Assembly: GCF_009938205.1 (NCBI RefSeq)
Contig: NZ_AP019654.1
Location: forward strand, 1,674,001-1,738,000
Direction: 5' to 3'
Origin: Vibrio panuliri
Lineage (GTDB): Bacteria > Pseudomonadota > Gammaproteobacteria > Enterobacterales > Vibrionaceae
DNA length: 64,000 nucleotides
In this document: positions 8,245 to 16,262 of the stretch, piece by piece
How positions within the stretch are numbered: the stretch's first letter is position 1
Layout of the letters: every line of letters begins with the position of its first letter
Position numbers and translations under genes: made by a program
The notes under the pieces: model-generated
What the model saw: the letters and a program-made list of their open reading frames with translations, nothing else
What the model was told of the DNA's origin: nothing
Databases searched by the model: none

Positions 8245-8637
8245 ATGTCATTAACCGTCAACTCTCACTCTGTTTACGTTCCGGAGCAGAACATCATTAA
8301 GCCAGAACAAGTCGATAGCCTAGTGAAGAAAAGTGTTGATGATGTAATCACTGAACAGTACACCTCTCCCTCAATACTGCCGATGTTTTCAAATGAAAAT
8401 AGCGTCCCTACTAATCAGATCAAGGTCGCCAATATTGCGGAGTATCTTAATGATCGACTTAGTGAGTTTAGTAGTGACTTATCCGCGGAAGTCGTTCAGC
8501 AAGGCGGAAATAAGTTTGTTGAAATAAAAGACACGGAAAATGGTGTCATTATCAAAAGGATTTCAGACGAACGATTACTCGATTATATGTCTCAAAGAGA
8601 GCACCAAAGAGGACTCTTACTCAACACCAAAATATAA
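8245..8637 (+). CDS. FlaG-domain protein (orphan)
   Basis: A 130-residue soluble protein. The C-terminal third, FVEIKDTENGVIIKRISDERLLDYM through GLLLNTKI when read in two parts, has the strand-turn-strand-helix pattern of the FlaG family (DxxTGexIRxIPxeexL...GLL). FlaG proteins are small flagellum-associated factors, normally encoded beside flagellin genes; no flagellar gene is near here. A GAGGAAAC ribosome site precedes the ATG. It is followed after 22 bases by the SYLF-type lipoprotein gene and is probably co-transcribed with it. The domain call is by pattern; the role in this setting is unknown. Confidence 0.65.
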   Translation: MSLTVNSHSVYVPEQNIIKPEQVDSLVKKSVDDVITEQYTSPSILPMFSNENSVPTNQIKVANIAEYLNDRLSEFSSDLSAEVVQQGGNKFVEIKDTENGVIIKRISDERLLDYMSQREHQRGLLLNTKI

Positions 8638-8659
8638 CCCCCTCCCTGTTAAAGCAAAT

Positions 8660-10117
8660 ATGACTAGAAATTTATGGCTTACTGTTCCACTCGTTCAATT
8701 TTTACTAGGTTGCAGTTCCAACCTTTCCCCAGAAGAGCGACAGACACATCGAGATAATATCGACCAAAAGTCTGTCGAAATCATCGATAAGTTAAGCGTT
8801 GATTTTGTTGAAGTTCCTGAGCAATTAGAACAGGCTCAAGGCTATGCGACGATCAGTATGTCAAACGTAAAAGTCCCACTCATTGGTGCAGGGTCAGGGC
8901 TAGGCGGAATCTATAGCAAAACGAGTAAAAATGTCACTTATATCGATGTCGAACGATATGATCTTGGGGCCGGTGTTGGTTTAGAAAGCTACGACATTCT
9001 GGCGATTCTAACTAGCGAACAAGACGTAGAAAGATTAAAAACAGGATATTGGCGTTTGAGTGCGAATGCTGATTACAGCATTGGTAACAGTAGTGCTTAC
9101 AGTTCAGCAACAGTTGCTGGCGACGAGTTAGATACACACGTTTACCTACTGAATACAACAGGAGGGTCTGTAATTGGTGCAGCAAGATTGCTTTCAACTT
9201 CAGTTAATTATGATCTTACCGAATCAGGCTTAGGCGATACCAACTTACCCACTCACAAAATAGACACGGTTGATTCAGAAACCAAACCAGTGCCTAAGCA
9301 ATGGGACAGAGCGCTTCCATTTTTCGCGCAAGAGGTTATCGATAAAGGATTTTTGCTACCTAAACCATATGGTGTTAGCGTAATTTACAGCAATACCTCG
9401 CAATATATGGATCTGACAAACTTAGATGTTGGTATCAATGGTTCCAAAAAATATCCAATCAACTTTGTTTCTTTTGATGATAATCAGAGCCATGCTACCA
9501 CTCCACAAATCAAACTAGACGCTTGGTTGTTCCCGTTTATGAATGTCTTCGCCACATTTGGAAAGCTTTCTGGGAGTGCTGATATCGGTATTCAATTCAG
9601 TGGTGATGATCTTATTGAACAGTTAGAAAAAGATTGCTCGCGTCCCATAGGGAACCCTGTGTGCAGATTACAGGGGAGAGACGTAGGTGGCTTTGTAGAA
9701 GCGAGTTTGGATGGCTACAACTATACGGTGGGCACCATTTTAGCCACAGGTTGGAGTGGCTACTTCTTCACACTTCCAATCTCATTTACATATGCTGATA
9801 TGACTAAAAACGATGCGGAAGGTTTAATTGTTAATGCATCCCCTCGTATAGGTAAAGTTATTCCACTGCAACAAGGCCGTTCAATCGCACTATATACGGG
9901 AGCCGCTTATCTGGATAGTCGTCTAACTTTGGTAGGTACTTACACGTTTGAAGGCATTGATATAGATTATACCGTTGACCAAGAAAATACAGATAAGTGG
10001 TCTGGCTTACTTGGGGCAAATTACAACTTCAGCCGAGATTGGTCGCTAATGATTGAATATTCATGGAGCGGTGATCGTAAACAACAGTTCATCTCAGGAC
10101 TAACCTATCGCTACTAG
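8660..10117 (+). CDS. SYLF-like lipoprotein with beta-barrel-like C-terminus
   Basis: A 485-residue predicted lipoprotein. The signal sequence ends in LLGCSS at about residue 17. Residues about 50-140, with GYATISMSNVKVPLIGAGSG, GVGLESYDILAILTSE and a Trp-containing strand, resemble the SYLF (Ysc84) lipid-binding domain. The C-terminal half has alternating hydrophobic strands with many Tyr/Gly residues and ends in YRY, as expected for an outer-membrane barrel; a CSRPIGNPVC loop could form a disulphide. A lipobox and a barrel on one chain is unusual. I chose the ATG at 8660 because it gives the signal peptide; the frame is open from 8540. Function unknown. Confidence 0.6.
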   Translation: MTRNLWLTVPLVQFLLGCSSNLSPEERQTHRDNIDQKSVEIIDKLSVDFVEVPEQLEQAQGYATISMSNVKVPLIGAGSGLGGIYSKTSKNVTYIDVERYDLGAGVGLESYDILAILTSEQDVERLKTGYWRLSANADYSIGNSSAYSSATVAGDELDTHVYLLNTTGGSVIGAARLLSTSVNYDLTESGLGDTNLPTHKIDTVDSETKPVPKQWDRALPFFAQEVIDKGFLLPKPYGVSVIYSNTSQYMDLTNLDVGINGSKKYPINFVSFDDNQSHATTPQIKLDAWLFPFMNVFATFGKLSGSADIGIQFSGDDLIEQLEKDCSRPIGNPVCRLQGRDVGGFVEASLDGYNYTVGTILATGWSGYFFTLPISFTYADMTKNDAEGLIVNASPRIGKVIPLQQGRSIALYTGAAYLDSRLTLVGTYTFEGIDIDYTVDQENTDKWSGLLGANYNFSRDWSLMIEYSWSGDRKQQFISGLTYRY

Positions 10118-10412
10118 CACTTTAGTTTTAAAGTAATTGCAACTGATCTTAGTTTATCGCCGTTTTTCACTAGGTTCTCCAAGCAGCATAAGTTGCAGCC
10201 AATCATTAGCAGCCTAAGCAACTGATACTTTTAAAGCACTCTTATCTTAAAACCCCAAGCAACAACGTACCAGTTGCCACATAACATTCACAGTAAATGT
10301 GCATGTTAAACTCCTCATACTTAGATAACTGATTGCTCACCTACATGTATCGCGTAGGTCATCATTAATGCGTCTGCGTATTGATTTTGTTGAGGGTGAG
10401 TTTAAACAATTC

Positions 10413-10462
10413 TCAAGCGGCGGCTTCATCCATAAAAGAGTAAGAAAGGCCGCTTGATGAGA
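10413..10462. repeat. Inverted repeat after the last PAAR gene
   Basis: CTCAAGCGGC (10413-10422) pairs with GCCGCTTGA-T-GAG (10450-10462) with one bulge and a loop of about 27 bases. It lies in the 377-bp gap between two convergent units and could end either transcript, although it lacks a T-run. Nothing else is evident in 10118-10494. Confidence 0.4.
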
Positions 10463-10494
10463 GTGCAGTAAGTTCGCAAGACTGTTTATGGTAG

Positions 10495-10791
10495 CTAACC
10501 AATAATCACATCACCTGATCCCGTTGCGACGGTGCCACCACAGTCAATCGCATCGCCTACCCGAGCCGCTGGCATACCATTGATAAGCACCGAGCCTGAT
10601 CCCGCGGCTATTGAGCGTCCATGAGAGCCGTGTGGTGTTTTGGGACAGGGACAACCATGCGGTGCGGCGGCATCCCCTATTGCAGCGGGAATCCCATTAA
10701 TAAAAACATCACCACTACCAGCGATAATCGGAGTGGATGGAAAACATCCATGTGCTGAGGCGATATCACCTAAACGTGCAGCTTTGGGCAT
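10495..10791 (-). CDS. PAAR protein, T6SS spike tip (copy a)
   Basis: A 98-residue PAAR protein, which sharpens the VgrG trimer tip and recruits effectors. It has a PAAR-like repeat in each half: GSGDVFINGIPAA and GSGSVLINGMPAARVGDAIDCGG, with His/Cys residues positioned to hold the zinc at the cone tip. Compared with the two sister copies it has one codon fewer, reading PAA-IGD where they read PAARLGD, an in-frame change that could weaken the first repeat. An AAGGA ribosome site precedes the ATG. It is the last gene of the minus-strand T6SS module. Confidence 0.9.
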   Translation of the reverse strand: MPKAARLGDIASAHGCFPSTPIIAGSGDVFINGIPAAIGDAAAPHGCPCPKTPHGSHGRSIAAGSGSVLINGMPAARVGDAIDCGGTVATGSGDVIIG

Positions 10792-10824
10792 AGTAAAATC
10801 CTTCTCTTTATTAGGGGTAAGTGT

Positions 10825-11967
10825 TTATCTATCTACCCAGTTTGTTCTGTCTGTAAAGCGATCGATATACACCATTGGAGTTATCTGTTCAGTTACCTTC
10901 ACAACTTCCGCATCAATCTTCTGGCGTTCTTTTTCACTTAATGAGCCTTCTTCATACTTCCTAGAAAACATATCATCACTTCCAGTTATAAATTCGAATA
11001 TGGACGAATAAAAATAAATCTCTTCTTCCGAAAACTCTTTTTCAAATTGCTTTGCAAAAATATTTAGTAACCAAGTAACTGTATTCTGCGAACCTAACAT
11101 AATACCTCTGTTGAAAAGAGGGTCATTGGCGTCAATCGTTTCCCATTGATACTCAATTAAGAAATTAATCGCTGGAATATAATTATGATTAGCCGCAATA
11201 GTCATCAGTTCGACTCCTAGTTTTTCTAGTTCAGGCGTGTTACCAATTAGTCTATCGTGCCTTCTATCTCTGTGAAAAATAGACTCTACATAGTCCATCA
11301 TTGGTTTGTAGTAATGACCTTCAGCTAAACGAATAATCTCTTTAATGTAAAAATCCCGAGATTCACGCGTTTCTTCTGGGTTATCTATCCTTTGTCTCTC
11401 AAGTAAATAATACTGTGCACTTAAGTCGCCGTTAACTGCTAAGTCGTTTATCCCTTGTAGTGCTTTGTTCCAGTTCTCGTCAGAGCAAGTTTCGATGTCA
11501 TCAGAGATATCGCCCCCCAGATCAGAGATTAACTGTGAGTTGATTGAATCTTTGTGAAAGTAATTACATTCTTCACCCTTGGATGATAACGCTAATGCTG
11601 CAAATGGGTCCCCAAGTTGCATCGCTTTGCCTAATAAGGTTATCGCTTTAACGCGCTCCTCGATAAAATCTGCCCCACCTCTTGCCATCCACACCATAGC
11701 TTCAGTGTTGCCTTTTTCAATCAAAGGCTCTAATATTGTTCGATAACCTTGACCTTGTTGTAACTTACTTAAATACTCATAGAGCTCATCTTCTGGTCTC
11801 ACTGAAGATGAGATATAAGGATCGTTGGAATTTTTATTGATATTTTCTTTTATGTAACTTTCGAATAGTGGTATATCATCTTGCGGATCTGGTGCGCATG
11901 CCGAAAGCATAAATACAGCAAAGAACGTCACTAGACTTTTGCATAAATTATTTAAATACATCAACAT
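10825..11967 (-). CDS. Probable T6SS immunity lipoprotein, copy 4
   Basis: A 380-residue predicted lipoprotein with a signal peptide ending MLSACAPD; Ala after the Cys favours outer-membrane sorting. The rest is helical and resembles Sel1-type repeats (LIEKGNTEAMVWMARGG, DLAVNGDLSAQYYLLERQ). It belongs to the set of four related lipoproteins behind the LysM effector. Its N-terminal third is of the same type as copy 1 (GYRTILEPLIE), but its segment around residues 115-160 is private (ECNYFHKDS in place of ECWWFGKGS), and the C-terminal half is the common type shared with copies 1 and 2. The role as immunity protein is inferred from position, lipidation and multiplication. Confidence 0.75.
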   Translation of the reverse strand: MLMYLNNLCKSLVTFFAVFMLSACAPDPQDDIPLFESYIKENINKNSNDPYISSSVRPEDELYEYLSKLQQGQGYRTILEPLIEKGNTEAMVWMARGGADFIEERVKAITLLGKAMQLGDPFAALALSSKGEECNYFHKDSINSQLISDLGGDISDDIETCSDENWNKALQGINDLAVNGDLSAQYYLLERQRIDNPEETRESRDFYIKEIIRLAEGHYYKPMMDYVESIFHRDRRHDRLIGNTPELEKLGVELMTIAANHNYIPAINFLIEYQWETIDANDPLFNRGIMLGSQNTVTWLLNIFAKQFEKEFSEEEIYFYSSIFEFITGSDDMFSRKYEEGSLSEKERQKIDAEVVKVTEQITPMVYIDRFTDRTNWVDR

Positions 11968-12043
11968 TATCTACAGTAATTGGTGTGGGTGGAAAACATC
12001 CATGTGCTGAGGCAATATCACCTAAACGTGCAGCTTTGGGCAT
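11948..12043 (-). pseudogene. PAAR remnant
   Basis: An ATG at 12043 with the usual AAGGA ribosome site starts MPKAARLGDIASAHGCFPPT, identical to the intact PAAR genes, and after about 21 codons runs into unrelated sequence, ending at TAA after 31 codons. The last 20 bases overlap the start of lipoprotein copy 4. About 220 bp of the PAAR gene and the 44-bp spacer seen in sister units are missing, so a deletion joined the PAAR 5' end to the next gene's start region. Confidence 0.85.
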
Positions 12044-12077
12044 AATAAAATCCTTCTCTTTATGTAGGGGTATGTGT

Positions 12078-13223
12078 TTATCTATCTACCCAGTTTGTTC
12101 TGTCGGTGAAGCGATCGATATACACCATAGGCGTTATCTGTTCAGTTACCTTTGCCACTTCCGCATCAATCTCTTGACGCTCTTTTTCGCTTAAAGAGCC
12201 TTCTTTATATTTCATAGACATCAGAGTATTATTTCCGGTTATAAGCTCATGAATTGATGCATAGTAATAAATCTCATTTTGTGAAAACAGTTCTTTATCA
12301 TGCTTTGCGAATATCAACAATAGCCATTCAATAGAGTTAGGCGAACCTAATGTGATTCCTTTATCAAAAAGATAGTTATTAGCCTCAATCGTTTTTCTTT
12401 GATATTCAATAAGAAAGTTAATCGCGGGTATGTAGTTATGATTCGCTGCAATCGTCATCAAATCGACACCTAGATTTTCTAACTCAGGTGTCTTACCCGT
12501 CAGTTGGCTATCTCTACCTTTTCTCTTTCTTTCAAAAATCGAGTCAACATAATCCATCATTGGTTTGTAGTAATGGCTTTCAGCTAAACGAATAATCTCA
12601 TTAATGTAAAAATCCCGAGATTGACGCGTTTCTTCTGGGTTATCTATCCTTACTCTTTTAAGTAAGTAATACTGTGCGCTTAAGTCACCATTGTTTGCTA
12701 ATTTTTTTATTCCTTGTTGTGCCTTATTCCAACTCTCTTCAGAGCAAGTCTCAATATTGCTTGGAATTTCTTCGCCCAAATCATTAGCAACCAACGAAGT
12801 TAATGATCCTTTACCAAACCACCAACACTCTTCTCCACCGCTGGACAAAGCCAACGCTGCAAGAGGGTCGCCAGCATTCATCGCTTTGCCGAGTAGCGCT
12901 ATAGTTTCGCCGCGAACATTAATATCATTCGAGTTAGTTCGAGCTTTCCAAACCATCGCTTCTGTGTTTCCGTTAAGGATTAACGGCTCCAACGGTTCTA
13001 ACGCGCCTCTACCTTGTTGCATTAAGCGAAGGAACTCATACATATCATCCTCCGGTTTAACGGAAGCTGATATATAAGGATCATCAGAGGACTTATCGAT
13101 ATTTTCTTTTATATAACTTTTGAATAGTGGTATGTCATCTTGCGGATCTGGTGCGCATGCAGAAAGCATAAGTACCGCAAAAAGCGTCAACGCACTTTTG
13201 TACACATTGTCGAAATAGAACAT
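12078..13223 (-). CDS. Probable T6SS immunity lipoprotein, copy 3
   Basis: A 381-residue lipoprotein (lipobox MLSAC) of the same family. Its N-terminal half is almost identical to copy 2 (RGALEPLEPLILNGNTEAMVW, KARTNSNDINVRG). Its C-terminal half is divergent: ERKRKGRDSQLTG replaces HRDRRHDRLIG, and IEWLLLIFAKHDKELFSQN replaces VTWLLNIFAKQFEKEFS. The last 50 residues return to the common sequence ending in RTNWVDR. It is therefore the copy with the most distinct presumed recognition surface. Ribosome site and spacing match the sister copies. Immunity function is inferred. Confidence 0.75.
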   Translation of the reverse strand: MFYFDNVYKSALTLFAVLMLSACAPDPQDDIPLFKSYIKENIDKSSDDPYISASVKPEDDMYEFLRLMQQGRGALEPLEPLILNGNTEAMVWKARTNSNDINVRGETIALLGKAMNAGDPLAALALSSGGEECWWFGKGSLTSLVANDLGEEIPSNIETCSEESWNKAQQGIKKLANNGDLSAQYYLLKRVRIDNPEETRQSRDFYINEIIRLAESHYYKPMMDYVDSIFERKRKGRDSQLTGKTPELENLGVDLMTIAANHNYIPAINFLIEYQRKTIEANNYLFDKGITLGSPNSIEWLLLIFAKHDKELFSQNEIYYYASIHELITGNNTLMSMKYKEGSLSEKERQEIDAEVAKVTEQITPMVYIDRFTDRTNWVDR

Positions 13224-13267
13224 TATCTCAGTGCCCAGACTTTACTTGGTATTGATATCCTCTGTAA

Positions 13268-13567
13268 CTAACCAATAATCACATCACCTGACCCTGTCGC
13301 GACAGTGCCACCACAGTCAATCGCGTCGCCTACCCGAGCCGCTGGCATACCATTGATAAACACTGAGCCTGAGCCCGCTGCTATTGAGCGCCCATGAGAG
13401 CCGTGTGGTGTTTTGGGACAGGGACAACCATGCGGTGCGGCGGCATCCCCTAGTCTTGCAGCAGGAATCCCATTAATAAAAACATCACCACTACCAGCGA
13501 TAATCGGCGTGGGTGGAAAACATCCATGTGCTGAGGCAATATCACCTAAACGTGCAGCTTCGGGCAT
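13268..13567 (-). CDS. PAAR protein, T6SS spike tip (copy b)
   Basis: A 99-residue PAAR protein with two repeats (GDVFINGIPAARLGDAA and GSVFINGMPAARVGDAI) and a His/Cys-rich centre (HGCPCPKTPHGSHG) suited to zinc binding at the spike tip. It is nearly identical to copy c at 14784. It lies 44 bp downstream of copy 3's start region on the other side and 32 bp upstream of it in transcription order, within a repeating unit of about 1516 bp. Confidence 0.92.
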   Translation of the reverse strand: MPEAARLGDIASAHGCFPPTPIIAGSGDVFINGIPAARLGDAAAPHGCPCPKTPHGSHGRSIAAGSGSVFINGMPAARVGDAIDCGGTVATGSGDVIIG

Positions 13568-13599
13568 AGTAAAATCCTTCTTTTATTAGGGGTAAATGT

Positions 13600-14739
13600 T
13601 TATCTATCTACCCAGTTTGTTCTGTCTGTAAAGCGATCGATATACACCATAGGCGTTATCTGTTCAGTTACCTTCGCCACTTCCGCATCAATCTCTTGAC
13701 GCTCTTTTTCACTTAATGAGCCTTCTTCAAACTTCCTAGAAAACATATCATCACTTCCAGTTATAAATTCGAATATGGACGAATAAAAATAAATATCCTC
13801 TGCCGAAAACTCTTTTTCAAATTGCTTTGCAAAAATATTTAGTAACCAAGTAACTGTATTCGGAGAACCTAACATAATACCTTTATTGAAAAGAGGGTCA
13901 TTGGCGTCAATCGTTTCCCATTGATACTCAATTAAGAAATTAATTGCTGGAATATAATTATGATTAGCCGCAATAGTCATCAGTTCGACTCCTAGTTTTT
14001 CTAGTTCAGGCGTGTTACCAATTAGTCTATCGTGCCTTCTATCTCTGTGGAAAATAGACTCTACATAGTCCATCATTGGTTTGTAGTAGTGACCTTCTGC
14101 TAAACGTATTATCTCTTTAATGTAAAAATCCCGAGATTCACGCGTTTCTTCTGGGTTATCTATCCTTTGTCTCTCAAGTAAATAATACTGTGCACTTAAG
14201 TCACCTTTATCTGCTAATTTTTTTATTCCTTGCTGTGCTTTGTTCCAGTTTTCTTCAGAACAAGTCTCAATATTGCTTGGAATCTCTTCGCCCAAATCAT
14301 TAGCAGCCAACGATGTTAGTGATCCTTTACCAAACCACCAACACTCCTCTCCACCACTGGATAAAGCCAACGCTGCAAGAGGGTCGCCAGCATTCATCGC
14401 TTTGCCGAGTAGCGCTATAGTTTCGCCGCGAACATTAATATCATTTGAGTTAGTTCGAGCTTTCCAAACCATCGCTTCTGTGTTTCCGTTAAGGATTAAC
14501 GGCTCCAACGGTTCTAACGCGCCTCTACCTTGTTGCATTAAGCGAAGGAACTCATACATATCATCCTCCGGTTTAACGGAAGATGATATATAAGGATCAT
14601 CAGAGGACTTATCGATATTTTCTTTTATGTAACTTTTGAATAGTGGTATGTCATCTTGCGGATCTGGTGCGCATGCAGAAAGCATAAATACCGCAAAAAG
14701 CGTCAACGCACTTTTGTACACATTGTCGAAATAGAACAT
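13600..14739 (-). CDS. Probable T6SS immunity lipoprotein, copy 2
   Basis: A 379-residue lipoprotein (lipobox MLSAC) and a clear mosaic. Residues about 1-115 match copy 3, including the signal peptide MFYFDNVYKSALTLFAV. From about residue 115 to the end it is nearly identical to copy 1 at the DNA level as well (13600 to about 14394 against 15117 to about 15911). Sel1-like helical pairs are visible (ILNGNTEAMVWKAR, LADKGDLSAQYYLLERQ). It supports repeated recombination between tandem units. Immunity function is inferred from context. Confidence 0.75.
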   Translation of the reverse strand: MFYFDNVYKSALTLFAVFMLSACAPDPQDDIPLFKSYIKENIDKSSDDPYISSSVKPEDDMYEFLRLMQQGRGALEPLEPLILNGNTEAMVWKARTNSNDINVRGETIALLGKAMNAGDPLAALALSSGGEECWWFGKGSLTSLAANDLGEEIPSNIETCSEENWNKAQQGIKKLADKGDLSAQYYLLERQRIDNPEETRESRDFYIKEIIRLAEGHYYKPMMDYVESIFHRDRRHDRLIGNTPELEKLGVELMTIAANHNYIPAINFLIEYQWETIDANDPLFNKGIMLGSPNTVTWLLNIFAKQFEKEFSAEDIYFYSSIFEFITGSDDMFSRKFEEGSLSEKERQEIDAEVAKVTEQITPMVYIDRFTDRTNWVDR

Positions 14740-14783
14740 TATCTCAGTGCCCAGACTTTGGTTGGAATTGATATCCTCTGTAA

Positions 14784-15083
14784 CTAACCAATAATCACAT
14801 CACCTGACCCTGTCGCGACAGTGCCACCACAGTCAATCGCGTCGCCTACCCGAGCCGCTGGCATACCATTGATAAACACCGAGCCTGAGCCCGCGGCTAT
14901 TGAGCGCCCATGAGAGCCGTGTGGTGTTTTGGGACAAGGACAACCATGCGGTGCGGCGGCATCCCCTAGTCTTGCAGCGGGAGTCCCATTAATAAAAACA
15001 TCACCACTACCAGCGATAGTCGGCGTGGGTGGAAAACATCCATGTGCTGAGGCGATATCACCTAAACGTGCAGCTTTGGGCAT
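14784..15083 (-). CDS. PAAR protein, T6SS spike tip (copy c)
   Basis: A 99-residue PAAR protein with intact repeats and the same HGCPCPKTPHGSHG centre as copy b; the visible differences are few (TPTIAG for TPIIAG, NGTPAAR for NGIPAAR). It directly follows lipoprotein copy 1 and so is the PAAR gene closest to the effector, probably the original one from which the others were duplicated. Confidence 0.92.
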   Translation of the reverse strand: MPKAARLGDIASAHGCFPPTPTIAGSGDVFINGTPAARLGDAAAPHGCPCPKTPHGSHGRSIAAGSGSVFINGMPAARVGDAIDCGGTVATGSGDVIIG

Positions 15084-15116
15084 AGTAAAATCCTTCTCTT
15101 TATTAGGGGTAAGTGT

Positions 15117-16262
15117 TTATCTATCTACCCAGTTTGTTCTTTCTGTAAAGCGATCGATATACACCATAGGCGTTATCTGTTCAGTTACCTTCGCCACTTC
15201 CGCATCAATCTCTTGACGCTCTTTTTCACTTAATGAGCCTTCTTCAAACTTCCTAGAAAACATATCATCACTTCCAGTTATAAATTCGAATATGGACGAA
15301 TAAAAATAAATATCCTCTGCCGAAAACTCTTTTTCAAATTGCTTTGCAAAAATATTTAGTAACCAAGTAACTGTATTCGGAGAACCTAACATAATACCTT
15401 TATTGAAAAGAGGGTCATTGGCGTCAATCGTTTCCCATTGATACTCAATTAAGAAATTAATTGCTGGAATATAATTATGATTAGCCGCAATAGTCATCAG
15501 TTCGACTCCTAGTTTTTCTAGTTCAGGCGTGTTACCAATTAGTCTATCGTGCCTTCTATCTCTGTGGAAAATAGACTCTACATAGTCCATCATTGGTTTG
15601 TAGTAGTGACCTTCTGCTAAACGTATTATCTCTTTAATGTAAAAATCCCGAGATTCACGCGTTTCTTCTGGGTTATCTATCCTTTGTCTCTCAAGTAAAT
15701 AATACTGTGCACTTAAGTCACCTTTATCTGCTAATTTTTTTATTCCTTGCTGTGCTTTGTTCCAGTTTTCTTCAGAACAAGTCTCAATATTGCTTGGAAT
15801 CTCTTCGCCCAAATCATTAGCAGCCAACGAAGTTAATGATCCTTTACCAAACCACCAACACTCCTCTCCACCACTGGATAAAGCCAACGCTGCAAGAGGG
15901 TCGCCAGCCTTCATCGCTTTGCCTAATAAAGCAATTACCTCTCCTCTATCTTCTATTTGATTTACTTTGCCTCGCCCCATCCATACCATAGCTTCGATAT
16001 TGCCTCTCTCTATCAAAGGCTCCAATATTGTGCGGTATCCTTGTCCTCGTTGCAATTTTCTCAAATATTCAAACATTTCATCTTCTGGTCTAACATAAGA
16101 TGAAATATAAGGATCATCGGATATTTTATTGATGTTTTCTTTTATATAGCTTTGAAATAGTGGTATATCATCTTGTCGATCCGGTGCGCATGCTGAAAGA
16201 AAAAACGCAACGACCAATCCAAATAAAAAGGGAGTTAGTCGACTATAAGTTAACATCATCAA
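15117..16262 (-). CDS. Probable cognate T6SS immunity lipoprotein, copy 1
   Basis: A 381-residue lipoprotein whose start overlaps the end of the effector gene by 20 bases, the tightest link in the module, so it is the best candidate for the cognate immunity protein. The signal peptide differs from the other three (SRLTPFLFGLVVAFFLSAC). The N-terminal third is of the copy 4 type (GYRTILEPLIERGNIEAMVW); the rest is nearly identical to copy 2. A lipidated, periplasm-facing immunity protein would suggest that the toxin acts in the periplasm or at the membrane. No catalytic motif is seen. Three adjacent Met codons at the start leave the exact start open. Confidence 0.78.
   Translation of the reverse strand: MMMLTYSRLTPFLFGLVVAFFLSACAPDRQDDIPLFQSYIKENINKISDDPYISSYVRPEDEMFEYLRKLQRGQGYRTILEPLIERGNIEAMVWMGRGKVNQIEDRGEVIALLGKAMKAGDPLAALALSSGGEECWWFGKGSLTSLAANDLGEEIPSNIETCSEENWNKAQQGIKKLADKGDLSAQYYLLERQRIDNPEETRESRDFYIKEIIRLAEGHYYKPMMDYVESIFHRDRRHDRLIGNTPELEKLGVELMTIAANHNYIPAINFLIEYQWETIDANDPLFNKGIMLGSPNTVTWLLNIFAKQFEKEFSAEDIYFYSSIFEFITGSDDMFSRKFEEGSLSEKERQEIDAEVAKVTEQITPMVYIDRFTERTNWVDR

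Larger units (their letters stand above)
10495..16262 (-). repeat. Tandem PAAR-lipoprotein duplication array
   Basis: Lipoprotein and PAAR genes alternate: lipo1-PAARc-lipo2-PAARb-lipo3-PAAR remnant-lipo4-PAARa. Corresponding points of the two inner units lie 1516 bp apart, and the 44-bp and 32-bp spacers are repeated with few changes. Similarity is patchy, switching between copies near 15911/14394. Confidence 0.85.

Noticed and set aside
8540..8659. 40-codon N-terminal extension of the SYLF-type protein
   Set aside because: It overlaps the FlaG-domain gene in another frame and would place the signal peptide inside the protein.
10411..10425. TTCTCAAGCGGC near the end of the T6SS module as a SypG box
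   Set aside because: The right half is absent; the sequence is better explained as one arm of the inverted repeat 10413-10462.
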